DNA of 53,520 nt from a virus, in the IMG/VR virus record IMGVR_UViG_3300027747_000997, positions 1 to 53,520 of that record. One strand, 5' to 3'. Within the stretch, counting starts at the first letter, position 1, and every line of letters starts with the position of its first letter. The notes below the pieces were generated by a model. The model ran no database searches. It saw nothing but the letters and a program-made list of their open reading frames with translations, and had not been told where the DNA came from. The translations under genes and the position numbers were made by a program. Positions 1 through 6,793 of the stretch are shown here, in pieces.

Positions 1-285
1 AATTAAGAACAATGGTTTATTTCTATCTATTTCTTTTTTAATCCTAGCTTCTTCAACTTCAATCGGATCTCTCAGAGCTACTGCCGCATTAGCATCAGCT
101 ATTGCTTCATTTTTCACTCCCATAACCGGCATAGCTAAGACATAAACACAAAAAATGATACCTGCGCCAATCACGACATACTTCCAAATAAACCCTAGTA
201 TAAAGACGCAAATAACGGCGAACACAGCATACTGGAGAATGCTTGTTGTAATTCCAACAGAGGCTAGATTATCAAAAAGATTCAT
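1..285 (-). CDS. Small membrane protein, 3' end outside window
   Basis: The frame opens at an ATG at 285 and stays open to the window edge, giving 95 visible codons. The N-terminal half has two hydrophobic stretches (about residues 15-32 and 36-55) with a Trp-Lys between them. A charged, Ala/Glu-rich region follows. This suggests two membrane helices and a soluble tail. It sits directly after a lipoprotein gene, so an envelope role is plausible. I do not recognise the family. Confidence 0.7.
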   Translation of the reverse strand, partial: MNLFDNLASVGITTSILQYAVFAVICVFILGFIWKYVVIGAGIIFCVYVLAMPVMGVKNEAIADANAAVALRDPIEVEEARIKKEIDRNKPLFLI

Positions 286-286
286 T

Positions 287-535
287 TTAGTATGGTTCAC
301 AATGCACATTAACTGGAACTAAAACACGGCCACCTGAGTCCACCTTTTGTGCGGTGTATTCAACATTAGGCCGCAAGCGAGCACGGATACATTCACGAGC
401 AGCCTGTACGACCTCATTACGGTGCATTGCTTCCGGGCCAGTATACCCACTTAGTTTATACACAGGAGCTTTTGGTGCTGAAGAACAACCGGAAAGAACC
501 ACGATACCAACAACCAATAATAATTTAAATTTCAT
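287..535 (-). CDS. Small lipoprotein
   Basis: 82 residues from ATG 535, preceded by a good ribosome site (GGAGTTGAAAATG). The N-terminus is Lys-rich, then hydrophobic, and ends in a lipobox (VLSGCSS), so signal peptidase II would leave a lipidated Cys near residue 17. The mature part has two more Cys (in ARECIRA and VHCEPY) that could form a disulfide. It would be exported to the host envelope. I know no specific function. It lies in the early operon read from the promoters at 1172-1298. Confidence 0.75.
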   Translation of the reverse strand: MKFKLLLVVGIVVLSGCSSAPKAPVYKLSGYTGPEAMHRNEVVQAARECIRARLRPNVEYTAQKVDSGGRVLVPVNVHCEPY

Positions 536-537
536 TT

Positions 538-822
538 TCAACTCCATGTACGGTGACGTTCCGCCACCCATTCGTTACCATCGTATTCTTCAATATACCA
601 ATCGACCTCATCTGGAACTTCCACGATTTTCAAATCAGCACAAGCACCGTTTGCCATTCCACCCATTTCATGGACTAGTTGAACCAAAGCCTCATCATTA
701 CGAAGGATCTCACGGTCATAAAAGTGATCCGTGAATTCCATACCTTTCAATTCTAGGTAACGAGCAATTCCCGCATCTGACAAACTAAAACCACCATAAC
801 AATTATTAATTACAACTTTCAT
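538..822 (-). CDS. Conserved phage protein of unknown function
   Basis: 94 residues. ATG 822 was chosen over an upstream GTG because AGGTG lies at proper spacing before it. The ends are distinctive (MKVVINNCYGGFSLSDA at the start, VDWYIEEYDGNEWVAE near the C-terminus). I recall this pattern from many small phage proteins of unknown function. There are no membrane segments. Its position next to the lipoprotein and GIY-YIG genes suggests early expression. Confidence 0.75.
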   Translation of the reverse strand: MKVVINNCYGGFSLSDAGIARYLELKGMEFTDHFYDREILRNDEALVQLVHEMGGMANGACADLKIVEVPDEVDWYIEEYDGNEWVAERHRTWS

Positions 823-831
823 AATATTCAC

Positions 832-1143
832 CTAAAAAGTATTAAGAGTAGGTTCCAATTCCGCAATCAACTCACGTTCCCGTTGATGAGCAGGTTTTCG
901 ACCACGAACAATTTCCAAAACTTCATACCGATAATCAGCCTCGATATTGTCACGGAGAAAACAACAGAAAGACCAATCCTTGTTTTCTTTCATAGCACGG
1001 CTGACGTGCTTCTGCCAGCGAACCTTAACTGACCGAACAAACGCTTGACCCTGTGCAACGGTTAGACCGATATACGAATCACCGGTATCCTCGCAGATAA
1101 CACGATATAAAACATGGTTACGGTCAGACCGTTTTTTTCTCAT
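832..1143 (-). CDS. GIY-YIG domain protein (putative nuclease)
   Basis: 103 residues. The N-terminal half has the GIY-YIG core in altered form (VLYRVICEDTGDSYIGLT, residues 11-28), followed by a basic stretch with Arg (VRWQKHVSRA) and a conserved Glu in QRERELIAE near the C-terminus. GIY-YIG domains cut DNA using Tyr, Arg and a metal-binding Glu. It lacks an obvious DNA-binding module, so it may be a stand-alone nuclease rather than a homing enzyme. It is the first gene after the promoter at 1172-1199. Confidence 0.7.
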   Translation of the reverse strand: MRKKRSDRNHVLYRVICEDTGDSYIGLTVAQGQAFVRSVKVRWQKHVSRAMKENKDWSFCCFLRDNIEADYRYEVLEIVRGRKPAHQRERELIAELEPTLNTF

Positions 1144-1171
1144 AAAATTCTTTTCTCATTCAACAGGTACC

Positions 1172-1199
1172 ATTATACACTAATCACGGTATAAGTCAA
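1172..1199 (-). promoter_or_regulatory. Early sigma70 promoter
   Basis: On the minus strand the -35 is TTGACT (1199-1194) and the -10 is TATAAT (1177-1172), with a 16-bp spacer. The shared GGTACCTGTTGA follows the -10. It reads leftwards into the GIY-YIG, unknown, lipoprotein and membrane protein genes. A second promoter of the same family lies 99 bp upstream with no gene between them. Confidence 0.85.
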
Positions 1200-1203
1200 G
1201 GAC

Positions 1204-1220
1204 TGTGCTAAAATACAACA
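1204..1220. repeat. Degenerate copy of the 18-bp inverted repeat
   Basis: Matches the TGTTGTATTTAAGCAACA family when read on the minus strand, but one arm is damaged (GTGC instead of GTTGC). It lies between the tandem promoters. Confidence 0.5.
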
Positions 1221-1226
1221 CTTTAA

Positions 1227-1244
1227 TGTTGCATAAAAACAACA
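1227..1244. repeat. 18-bp inverted repeat (early cassette stem-loop)
   Basis: TGTTG and CAACA arms separated by 8 nt. It is in the opposite orientation to most copies. It lies between the tandem promoters at 1172 and 1271. Confidence 0.7.
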
Positions 1245-1270
1245 CTATTCCCTCTCACTCAACAGGTACC

Positions 1271-1298
1271 ATTATACACGAACCGTGACCAAAGTCAA
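1271..1298 (-). promoter_or_regulatory. Early sigma70 promoter
   Basis: Minus-strand TTGACT (1298-1293) and TATAAT (1276-1271) with a 16-bp spacer, followed by GGTACCTGTTGA. It is the upstream member of a tandem pair. The roughly 65 bp between its start point and the next promoter hold only inverted-repeat copies. Confidence 0.85.
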
Positions 1299-1300
1299 GG

Positions 1301-1522
1301 TCATTGTTGTATAGGGACAACACTATCAGACCATCTGATCCTAAAGAGGGTCATCATAAAAGAGTCCTCAAAATCCATCCATGGGTAATAGGCATCACGG
1401 TCTTTGATTATTGTGCCTTGTTCTTTCATCCATGCATTGAATTCTTCAATATCATGGTTTTTGTTTTCCAGCCACCAAATGGCTGCATTAAAATAATAAG
1501 GGTCAACAGGAAGTTTGTACAT
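1301..1522 (-). CDS. Hypothetical protein
   Basis: 73 residues, acidic and rich in aromatic residues (MYKLPVDPYYFNAAIWWLE at the start). No recognised domain. The last codons (VVPIQQ and stop) are formed by the 18-bp inverted repeat at 1305-1322, so the cassette junction supplies the gene's 3' end. It is the last gene of the long early operon that starts near 5.9 kb. Confidence 0.65.
   Translation of the reverse strand: MYKLPVDPYYFNAAIWWLENKNHDIEEFNAWMKEQGTIIKDRDAYYPWMDFEDSFMMTLFRIRWSDSVVPIQQ
1305..1322. repeat. 18-bp inverted repeat overlapping a gene end
   Basis: TGTTG-TATAGGGA-CAACA. It overlaps the last codons of the 1301-1522 gene and lies 6 bp upstream of the -35 of the promoter at 1271-1298. 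Confidence 0.7.
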
Positions 1523-1525
1523 ATA

Positions 1526-1978
1526 TCACCATGAGGAACTGTAGTAGAAATTGATATTGTGTTCCTTGACCTGAGTTAAATCAAGGAGAACATCCAGACG
1601 TTCCACAGTATACTTTAATTGCTCTAAGTACCATTCATCAACCTCTGTAGAACCAAAAAAGAATCCAGATTGTGGAGGAAGCAGCTCATCTGCTCTGGAT
1701 GGATCAGCTAAAACCTTATTGCAGATATCTCGCAATTCCACCAAATCTTCGGTACTAACATGATACTCAGCACAGTTATCCACACCATCTTGGATTTTAC
1801 TTACGAACCAACGGTGGATAGCATTCGCCTTGCGCCAATACATAGCTTCAAAGCTAATCTGTTCAACTTCACCAGAGAAACCAAAATCAATGGCTGAAAC
1901 TAATTCACGCAGCTTAGCATCCTCAGGATTATACTTTGAGAGGTACCGCTTGGCTGTCAAATACATATCTAAACCCAT
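1526..1978 (-). CDS. Conserved phage/bacterial protein of unknown function
   Basis: 150 residues from ATG 1978 with AGGAG upstream; the start overlaps the previous stop (TGATG). Recognisable conserved blocks are MGLDMYLTAKRYLS at the start, FEAMYWRKANAIHRWFV in the middle and LPPQSGFFFGSTEVDEWY near the C-terminus. I recall this family from many phages and some bacteria, sometimes mislabelled as phosphoglycerate kinase; nothing here supports a kinase. No membrane segments. Confidence 0.8.
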   Translation of the reverse strand: MGLDMYLTAKRYLSKYNPEDAKLRELVSAIDFGFSGEVEQISFEAMYWRKANAIHRWFVSKIQDGVDNCAEYHVSTEDLVELRDICNKVLADPSRADELLPPQSGFFFGSTEVDEWYLEQLKYTVERLDVLLDLTQVKEHNINFYYSSSW

Positions 1979-2298
1979 CACTTACTCCTAATATCAATAA
2001 CTTCAATAGTTGCAACTCCTTCAAGGTCTTTCTTAAAGGACTCAAGAACACCACTTGCATAACCACTTAGACCAAACGAATTCTTACCACACTTGTAGAC
2101 ACTACCAGAATGGTTAATAAAGTCATAATGATCCTCATGCTCAATCGTTTCAGTAATCCCGGAACTTAACTTCCAAGAATCACTTCCAAGATAACCACCG
2201 TACCATGAAGCCATCACCTTGCGGTTAACTTCTCCATCATTAGTTCTAAACTCCACAACAATCCATCCATCTGGAGTATATGTTCTTTCACCCATCAT
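1978..2298 (-). CDS. Hypothetical protein
   Basis: 106 residues if ATG 2298 is used; ATG 2295 is equally possible because two ATGs follow AGGTGAA. Gly/Ser/Asp-rich, with the block ASWYGGYLGSDSWKLSSGI near residues 30-48 suggesting a small beta-rich domain. No known function. Its stop overlaps the next start. Confidence 0.7.
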   Translation of the reverse strand: MMGERTYTPDGWIVVEFRTNDGEVNRKVMASWYGGYLGSDSWKLSSGITETIEHEDHYDFINHSGSVYKCGKNSFGLSGYASGVLESFKKDLEGVATIEVIDIRSK

Positions 2299-2299
2299 T

Positions 2300-2620
2300 T
2301 CACCTATCTAATTGACTCAACGCTTCACAGATACAAGAATCTGCACAGGACATTTGATCCTCAATCTCCGTCAGACCAGCTTCACAGGCCTCATGGTATA
2401 CATCAGAAAGTAAACCCTGAGCATGGTTAAGTTTTGTAATCATACCGTCACGGTCGTAGGAGGATTCCAAAGGTTTCCCCAAGCACAACTCAAGCATACG
2501 AGCTCTCAAATCTAGAATCGTTTTCTCTTGTTCCTCCATAACCATACCATACCGTTTAACGATATTTTTAAGGGACTCATTTTCTTTCAATAATTGTTTT
2601 TCACTCACTTTAAATCCCAT
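2300..2620 (-). CDS. Coiled-coil protein with C-terminal cysteines
   Basis: 106 residues from ATG 2620. Residues about 5-50 have a heptad pattern rich in Leu, Glu and Lys, predicting a coiled coil. The C-terminal part has several Cys (MSCADSCICEAL). The start lies inside the preceding gene, so it is probably translationally coupled. Function unknown. Confidence 0.65.
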   Translation of the reverse strand: MGFKVSEKQLLKENESLKNIVKRYGMVMEEQEKTILDLRARMLELCLGKPLESSYDRDGMITKLNHAQGLLSDVYHEACEAGLTEIEDQMSCADSCICEALSQLDR

Positions 2621-2834
2621 AATCACGTTTAATCAAGTAGCGTATATAATCAATGTCACCAGAACCATCATTAATGGTTTGCAGGATATCTTGGACAACC
2701 AGCTCACCGAATAACGCAAGGTCACCATCAGTACCTGGTTCTTTTGTATGAACCAAAGTAACATTATCTCCAGTTCTCTCAAACTTAATAAAGTAACCAG
2801 CTTGTTCCGCAAGTACTGCTAATCTACCGTTCAT
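2610..2834 (-). CDS. Hypothetical protein, MNxRxxxLAxQAG family
   Basis: 74 residues. The N-terminus (MNGRLAVLAEQAGYFI) and the FGELVVQDIL block match the proteins at 4791-5066 and 11457-11735, so this looks like a diverged paralogue that lost the Cys-containing segment. Function unknown. Confidence 0.7.
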   Translation of the reverse strand: MNGRLAVLAEQAGYFIKFERTGDNVTLVHTKEPGTDGDLALFGELVVQDILQTINDGSGDIDYIRYLIKRDYGI

Positions 2835-3028
2835 TCGTGTCCCTCTTTAATCAAACCGTTTACAAGGTTAAGGTCAAACTGTAAATTACCAATAATGTCT
2901 TTGAGTACCTGATACTCATGGCTATGCACATCACGGTCATTGATAACAATATCAAGGTACATTTTGGCAGCCTTAGATTGTGCTTTCGCCAATTCAGCCT
3001 CTAACAAAACTCGTCTATCTTTTAACAT
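2831..3028 (-). CDS. Small helical hypothetical protein
   Basis: 65 residues, mostly charged and helix-forming (LLEAELAKAQSKAAKMYLDIV). Overlaps the next start by 4 bp and the previous stop by a few bases. No recognised domain. Confidence 0.65.
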   Translation of the reverse strand: MLKDRRVLLEAELAKAQSKAAKMYLDIVINDRDVHSHEYQVLKDIIGNLQFDLNLVNGLIKEGHE

Positions 3029-3192
3029 TCTTCATCCTCATAATGTTCATCTTCAGGGTGACCCTGATCCGGGCCAGTATAATGAGGGTTGCGTTCCCAT
3101 GTATCATAATCGGAAAGAACCCATTGCTGGTCTGCTCTATCTTGACCAACATTCCACACCCACTCACGAACGGCTTCTCGCATAAAACTCAT
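3022..3192 (-). CDS. Small acidic conserved phage protein
   Basis: 56 residues, ATG 3192 to TAA 3022-3024. The sequence runs MSFMREAVREWVWNVGQ, then YDTWERNPHYTGPDQ and a Glu/Asp-rich tail. I recall very similar small proteins from other phages, none with a known function. It overlaps both neighbours by a few bases. Confidence 0.75.
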   Translation of the reverse strand: MSFMREAVREWVWNVGQDRADQQWVLSDYDTWERNPHYTGPDQGHPEDEHYEDEEC

Positions 3193-3461
3193 TTTAACAT
3201 CCTTTTAAACACGGGAACCAAACGGCGCCGTAGACGCTCTTGACGAGCTTCCGAATCATTACGCCAATCTAAAGTATTGCGCCAACTATAACAATCGTAG
3301 TATTCATTATTAGAATGCTCTGCATAAAACTTAGCAGCCTGGTGTGCTGATTTAAATCGTTTGGTATACAGATATTCTTTGTTGAGGTAATAATCTTTCA
3401 ATTGCCAATTAATTACAATTTGTTTAACACTCTCAACTTTAACAGGAAGTCTTTCACTCAT
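3189..3461 (-). CDS. Basic hypothetical protein
   Basis: 90 residues with an Arg/Lys-rich C-terminus (SEARQERLRRRLVPVFKRM) and an aromatic middle. Stop and next start overlap as ATGA. It could bind nucleic acid, but there is no recognised motif. Confidence 0.65.
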   Translation of the reverse strand: MSERLPVKVESVKQIVINWQLKDYYLNKEYLYTKRFKSAHQAAKFYAEHSNNEYYDCYSWRNTLDWRNDSEARQERLRRRLVPVFKRMLK

Positions 3462-3685
3462 TTCTGTTCCTCCATAGACCTAACGAATGCTGCGAATTGC
3501 TCAAGGTTCAGATTATCCTTCAACTCTCTGGCAGCTGCTAATGCCTTCACAGCAATACAATCATCCAAATGGTCAAACTCAATATCAGCACCACAGCAGG
3601 CCATATAGTCAACACCATACTGGTCAGTATCTCTGCATTCCGTATACTCTTTAAGAGCTGCTACGATTAGATCCAATTGCTTCAT
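3458..3685 (-). CDS. Hypothetical protein, ALAAARELK family
   Basis: 75 residues. The start MKQLDLIVAALKE and the segment VKALAAARELKD match the proteins at 4310-4564 and 11073-11315. It differs in an inserted acidic region with three Cys (ACCGADIEFDHLDDC). Function unknown. Confidence 0.7.
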   Translation of the reverse strand: MKQLDLIVAALKEYTECRDTDQYGVDYMACCGADIEFDHLDDCIAVKALAAARELKDNLNLEQFAAFVRSMEEQK

Positions 3686-3975
3686 AATTCAATCCTTGCT
3701 GATGGTTTATATACTTCAAAATCTGCTGAAAATTCTTCATTGTATTTCTTGATACTTGTCCAGTACCCATTATCCCAATCGGAACTGTTTATGTAAAATA
3801 TCACAGAAAAATTATCCGTTAGCTTTAATACTACTTGATTATCTTCTAATGTAAACCCTTGCTCAATCCTATCACCAAGATAGAACACATGATAACCTTT
3901 CTTGAGGTACCGATTAATCTTAGCAGCCTTCTTTAAGGCATTCAAGTAGCGGCGCTTGTGAATGGTTAAAATCAT
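3682..3975 (-). CDS. Hypothetical protein
   Basis: 97 residues, basic N-terminus (MILTIHKRRYLNALKKAAK) then a probable beta-rich region. Overlaps both neighbours by 4 bp. No family recognised. Confidence 0.65.
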   Translation of the reverse strand: MILTIHKRRYLNALKKAAKINRYLKKGYHVFYLGDRIEQGFTLEDNQVVLKLTDNFSVIFYINSSDWDNGYWTSIKKYNEEFSADFEVYKPSARIEL

Positions 3976-4313
3976 TCCGTCACCTCCATATTTTTGCCAA
4001 TCTCTGCCGCTGCTCGCACGATCGCTCGTCTTGTGGCTGCGTAGGGATCATCGTTAGTTACTGGCTCAATTGATTCAATATCAAAAAGCCACACACAAGC
4101 TTCTTCTCCGTTAAACACAACTCCAAGAGTCAATTTCACCGCCAGTCGCAGAGCATCACCATCATCGGTTAATGGATTCCAAAACTTCTTTTCTTTTGTG
4201 TGTTTTTCTCCAATGATTAGGCCAATCCAAAGGTCGTCTGCGTTTACTGATTGCGCCTTTACGTTTAAGCCAGCAGACTTAGCTGCAAGTTCTAGCAGTT
4301 CTTGGTCTGTCAT
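3972..4313 (-). CDS. Conserved phage protein of unknown function
   Basis: 113 residues. The block WNPLTDDGDALRLAVKL (about residues 46-62) after MTDQELLELAAKSAGL is a pattern I recall from many phages. The C-terminus has an Ala/Arg-rich helix (ATRRAIVRAAAEIG). No known activity. Confidence 0.75.
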   Translation of the reverse strand: MTDQELLELAAKSAGLNVKAQSVNADDLWIGLIIGEKHTKEKKFWNPLTDDGDALRLAVKLTLGVVFNGEEACVWLFDIESIEPVTNDDPYAATRRAIVRAAAEIGKNMEVTE

Positions 4314-4564
4314 TTCGTCACCTCGTCTAGTGCGTAGAGTGGTCGGTATCTTAAATAACTAGGCAAATCATTTGGTTCTAAGTATGAAAGCGCTTGTCCA
4401 CTTGCAAACTTCAAAGCAAATGTTTCCCACGCCACAGGCTTCAACTCCCGCAACTCACGGGCTGCGGCAAGGGCTTTTTCTACAATGTGATACTGAAAGT
4501 TTGCTTTATCAGAATTGTCTGACGCAAACTCTAAAGCTGCGATAATTGTTTCAATCTTGTTCAT
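4310..4564 (-). CDS. Hypothetical protein, ALAAARELK family
   Basis: 84 residues from ATG 4564; an open frame continues upstream but only this ATG aligns with the paralogues. MNKIETIIAALEFA and EKALAAARELRELKPVAW match 11073-11315 and 3458-3685. Function unknown. Confidence 0.7.
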   Translation of the reverse strand: MNKIETIIAALEFASDNSDKANFQYHIVEKALAAARELRELKPVAWETFALKFASGQALSYLEPNDLPSYLRYRPLYALDEVTK

Positions 4565-4794
4565 GTGTTTTTTCCCATCAATCCTTTGCCAAGTCGGGCT
4601 TTTTCCATTCCACGCCTGTCCTGTTTGATGCGCCGTTCGGTAGCCCAATGTTCTTTCATTGTGATACCACTGCGATACATTTCCCCGTAACCATTCAAGG
4701 TGTCTTTACGTTTGTTCACTTCGCCACCTTTGTTAATGACTCTAGCAGTACCAACGTGCCTGTCATCACCTCGTAAATATTTTCCAACATTCAT
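4561..4794 (-). CDS. Basic hypothetical protein
   Basis: 77 residues, strongly basic (TERRIKQDRRGMEKARLGK) and Gly-rich. Overlaps both neighbours by 4 bp, which supports it being a real gene. It might bind nucleic acid; no motif is recognised. Confidence 0.6.
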   Translation of the reverse strand: MNVGKYLRGDDRHVGTARVINKGGEVNKRKDTLNGYGEMYRSGITMKEHWATERRIKQDRRGMEKARLGKGLMGKNT

Positions 4795-5066
4795 TTAGAA
4801 CCTCTTGCTCTGATTAAATCAGCCAGTCTATAGCATTGTTTATGTAAAATTTCGTTTTCAGTAACTGGCGCTACCCGGCCTGCATCATCGCATAATTGAG
4901 CACAGGCCTCCCGTTCTCTTGCCACAGCCTCAGCTGTTACTAGTTCGGCAAAGCGATCCAGTTGATCCAGAAGCATTGCATTTTCATGTGCATAGTCCCG
5001 TTCATTGTGAAATACAAACCATGCTTTTTCAGCCATACGTTTCAATTGCTCGTATCGTTCGTTCAT
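4791..5066 (-). CDS. Hypothetical protein, MNERxxxL-REREAC family
   Basis: 91 residues. MNERYEQLKRMAEKA, then FAELVTAEAVAREREACAQL, then a second Cys and a helix ending in DLIRARGSK. The same order occurs in 11457-11735 and, reduced, in 2610-2834. These modules are common in accessory regions of phages; I know no function. Confidence 0.75.
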   Translation of the reverse strand: MNERYEQLKRMAEKAWFVFHNERDYAHENAMLLDQLDRFAELVTAEAVAREREACAQLCDDAGRVAPVTENEILHKQCYRLADLIRARGSK

Positions 5067-5067
5067 T

Positions 5068-5184
5068 TTAATCCTTTGAGATTAGTGAAGCTAACCAATA
5101 GATAATTAAAGTTGTACCAGTACCGGTAACCGTACCGATACAGAGACCAAGAAAAACAGCTGTTGAAATTTCAGACACATCCAT
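5068..5184 (-). CDS. Small single-span membrane protein
   Basis: 38 residues from ATG 5184, preceded by GAGGT at good spacing; a longer upstream frame overlaps the previous gene and is less likely. A hydrophobic Gly/Thr-rich segment (VFLGLCIGTVTGTGTTLIIY) fills most of the protein. Function unknown. Confidence 0.6.
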   Translation of the reverse strand: MDVSEISTAVFLGLCIGTVTGTGTTLIIYWLASLISKD

Positions 5185-5185
5185 C

Positions 5186-5380
5186 TCATTTACCTCTAAT
5201 AGTTTTAATTTTTTCCATGCGCTCATATTCATCACGACAGTCCGCGGAACAGAATGCACCTTGCGTAGGTTCTTCACACTCTAAGCACTTACCAGTCTTT
5301 TCTGGTACAGCTAAGCGATTCTGCCTAAGCTCATTAATATAAGCCTCGACCTCAACGCTACTATCTCTAAAGGTTGACAT
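5186..5380 (-). CDS. Small zinc-finger-like protein
   Basis: 64 residues. Four Cys in the order CLEC then CSADC (residues about 32-49) form a likely zinc knuckle, similar to the one at 9465-9740. The N-terminus is a charged helix. I recall many phage accessory proteins of this layout; function unknown. Confidence 0.75.
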   Translation of the reverse strand: MSTFRDSSVEVEAYINELRQNRLAVPEKTGKCLECEEPTQGAFCSADCRDEYERMEKIKTIRGK

Positions 5381-5383
5381 ATC

Positions 5384-5503
5384 TTAACCCTCAAAGTAAT
5401 CAGAATAGAGTTCCACCAAGCGCTCGCTAGGGAGACCAGAGAGCATATCGGTAGTGAAACCGGGAACAAAGCTAAGAACCTCAATCAATTCAGGGCGAGT
5501 CAT
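5384..5503 (-). CDS. 39-residue hypothetical protein
   Basis: ATG 5503 with GGAGA nine bases upstream, stop TAA at 5384-5386. Sequence begins MTRPELIEVLSFVPGFTTDM and ends in an acidic helix. It fits tightly between neighbours. Function unknown. Confidence 0.6.
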   Translation of the reverse strand: MTRPELIEVLSFVPGFTTDMLSGLPSERLVELYSDYFEG

Positions 5504-5505
5504 AT

Positions 5506-5796
5506 TTAATCTCCAGAATAACCGTAATCTTCATCGGTACCATAACCGGCAGAAGCCATACCAGAATCAAAGTCACCATCCATCGAATCATCAAAGTCCG
5601 ATTCATCTTCTAAGAGCTCATCGGTATCAATATCACAGGAATCCATGTAATCACTAAAATTAACATCATAAGCAATTGGATCCATCTCTTTCAGAATAGC
5701 AGAGGGAGAGAATTCAATACCTGCAATAATGACAGGGCCAGATTCATCTAGCATATCATCGAAGCTCTCATAGGCTTCTTCCATAGTCTTAATCAT
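5506..5796 (-). CDS. Acidic conserved phage protein
   Basis: 96 residues from ATG 5796, whose ATGA overlaps the stop of the upstream 30-residue gene; ATG 5784 is an alternative. The block ESFDDMLDESGPVIIAGIEFSPS followed by LKEMDPIAYDVNF is one I recall in many phages. The C-terminal third is Asp/Ser/Gly-rich and probably disordered. Function unknown. Confidence 0.75.
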   Translation of the reverse strand: MIKTMEEAYESFDDMLDESGPVIIAGIEFSPSAILKEMDPIAYDVNFSDYMDSCDIDTDELLEDESDFDDSMDGDFDSGMASAGYGTDEDYGYSGD

Positions 5797-5885
5797 ACAA
5801 TGCTCGCTAAAAAGAGGTAAGAGACAAAAAAGGCCACAGTACAGAGTACCAGGCAAATAACATCTTCCACAAAACTGTATTTCAT
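5793..5885 (-). CDS. 30-residue membrane peptide
   Basis: ATG 5885 preceded by AAAGGAAAG, stop TGA at 5793-5795 overlapping the next ATG. After MKYSFVEDV nearly all residues are hydrophobic (ICLVLCTVAFFVSYLFLA), giving one membrane span. It is the first gene after the promoter at 5916-5943 and may couple translation of the next gene. Confidence 0.55.
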   Translation of the reverse strand: MKYSFVEDVICLVLCTVAFFVSYLFLASIV

Positions 5886-5915
5886 AATCTTTCCTTTAGT
5901 GATTCAACAGGATCC

Positions 5916-5943
5916 ATTATACACGAACCAAGGCAGGTGTCAA
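5916..5943 (-). promoter_or_regulatory. Early sigma70 promoter
   Basis: Minus-strand TTGACA (5943-5938) and TATAAT (5921-5916), 16-bp spacer, then GGATCCTGTTGA. It heads the longest early operon, about nineteen tightly packed genes from 5885 down to 1301. The -35 overlaps the stop codon of the upstream gene. Confidence 0.88.
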
Positions 5944-6185
5944 GCTAGACTGTTGTTTTTAGGCAACACAGATAACTCACGATTATCGGACACATAATCC
6001 ACATAATGGTTTTCAAGACTAACCCGCTCACGAACTGCACCGTAAACCACGATTGGGTGATCTAGAACCACACCGTGTTCGACTTCTCCACCGTATTTGA
6101 CACGGCTGTATTCTACACGACCGGTAATGGGAAACTCTCCCATGTAATGACCTGAAACGAACATACCTTCAAGATTCCAATTCAT
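5940..6185 (-). CDS. Conserved phage protein of unknown function
   Basis: 81 residues from ATG 6185 with AAAGGAAAG upstream; the longer open frame was rejected because it overlaps the 6196-6390 gene. MNWNLEGMFVSGHYMGEF and VEHGVVLDHPIVVYG mark a family common in phages. The C-terminal codons PKNNS come from the inverted repeat at 5951-5968 and the stop lies in the next promoter's -35. Function unknown. Confidence 0.78.
   Translation of the reverse strand: MNWNLEGMFVSGHYMGEFPITGRVEYSRVKYGGEVEHGVVLDHPIVVYGAVRERVSLENHYVDYVSDNRELSVLPKNNSLA
5951..5968. repeat. 18-bp inverted repeat within a gene end
   Basis: TGTTG-TTTTTAGG-CAACA, coding for the last residues of the 5940-6185 gene and lying 7 bp upstream of the -35 at 5938-5943. 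Confidence 0.7.
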
Positions 6186-6195
6186 AATCTTTCCT

Positions 6196-6390
6196 TTAGT
6201 TACTGCACAAGTAGCAATCACCGTTTTCGGCATCAACATCAACGACCTGGTACCAGACATATTTAAAACCATAGTGTGATGCCTTGATGAAGTCACAACG
6301 ATCCTCTGCCTGTGCTTCGGTTGGGTACACACCCAAGATGACACCATCTCCGTTCTCAAATTCACCACGGACAATGTGTATTAAATTCAT
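6196..6390 (-). CDS. Conserved small phage protein
   Basis: 64 residues, ATG 6390 with GGAAG upstream. MNLIHIVRGEFENGDGVILGVYPTEAQAEDRC with a C-terminal YLCSN. I recall this as a common phage accessory protein without known function. Read from the promoters at 6421 and 6516. Confidence 0.7.
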   Translation of the reverse strand: MNLIHIVRGEFENGDGVILGVYPTEAQAEDRCDFIKASHYGFKYVWYQVVDVDAENGDCYLCSN

Positions 6391-6420
6391 TTAACTTCCT
6401 TTCTTAACTCAACAGGATCC

Positions 6421-6448
6421 ATTATACACGAACCAGTGGTGGTGTCAA
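6421..6448 (-). promoter_or_regulatory. Early sigma70 promoter
   Basis: Minus-strand TTGACA (6448-6443) and TATAAT (6426-6421), 16-bp spacer, then GGATCCTGTTGA. Drives 6196-6390 and 5940-6185. Confidence 0.88.
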
Positions 6449-6466
6449 GGACTATCTTAGCACTAA

Positions 6467-6484
6467 TGTTGTATTTAAGCAACA
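6467..6484. repeat. 18-bp inverted repeat, consensus copy
   Basis: Exact TGTTGTATTTAAGCAACA, lying between the tandem promoters at 6421 and 6516, 18 bp upstream of the nearer -35. Confidence 0.8.
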
Positions 6485-6515
6485 ATGTAATAATCTCAAA
6501 GGAACGACACCGTCC

Positions 6516-6543
6516 ATTATACAGTACCCTTTAAAGGTGTCAA
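6516..6543 (-). promoter_or_regulatory. Early sigma70 promoter, tandem copy
   Basis: Minus-strand TTGACA (6543-6538) and TATAAT (6521-6516), 16-bp spacer. The sequence after the -10 (GGACGGTGTCG) differs from the shared CCTGTTGA. The roughly 60 bp before the next promoter contains no gene, only an inverted repeat. Confidence 0.8.
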
Positions 6544-6563
6544 GCCCTATATTAGGTAATCTT

Positions 6564-6581
6564 TGTTGTATTTAAGCAACA
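6564..6581. repeat. 18-bp inverted repeat, consensus copy
   Basis: Exact TGTTGTATTTAAGCAACA directly after the stop codon of the 6584-6784 gene and 20 bp upstream of the -35 at 6538-6543. Confidence 0.8.
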
Positions 6582-6583
6582 GT

Positions 6584-6784
6584 CTACCGCCAGTCAAAGG
6601 CATATTCATGCCCCACCAAAGATACATCGACCTTGCCATTGTAGTCCTTAAACAACTTGGAGAACACCTGGCGAGCTTGAGGTTCACTTGCAAGGACAAA
6701 CAGAGTACCATTCACAAAGTAAGCCTGACGTTCCTGTTTAAGAACCTTTGCTACTTTGTCCAAAACGATTTTCTCGAAACCCAT
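6584..6784 (-). CDS. Hypothetical protein
   Basis: 66 residues, ATG 6784 with GGAAT upstream. Charged and helix-rich in the first half (MGFEKIVLDKVAKVLKQ). No recognised domain. Cotranscribed with 6794-6961 from the promoter at 7002. Confidence 0.65.
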   Translation of the reverse strand: MGFEKIVLDKVAKVLKQERQAYFVNGTLFVLASEPQARQVFSKLFKDYNGKVDVSLVGHEYAFDWR

Positions 6785-6793
6785 TTTTATTCC

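Noticed and set aside
6467-6484. MotA box (TGCTTAA) within the inverted repeat
   Set aside because: No -10 sits at the spacing needed for a T4 middle promoter; the resemblance is probably chance.
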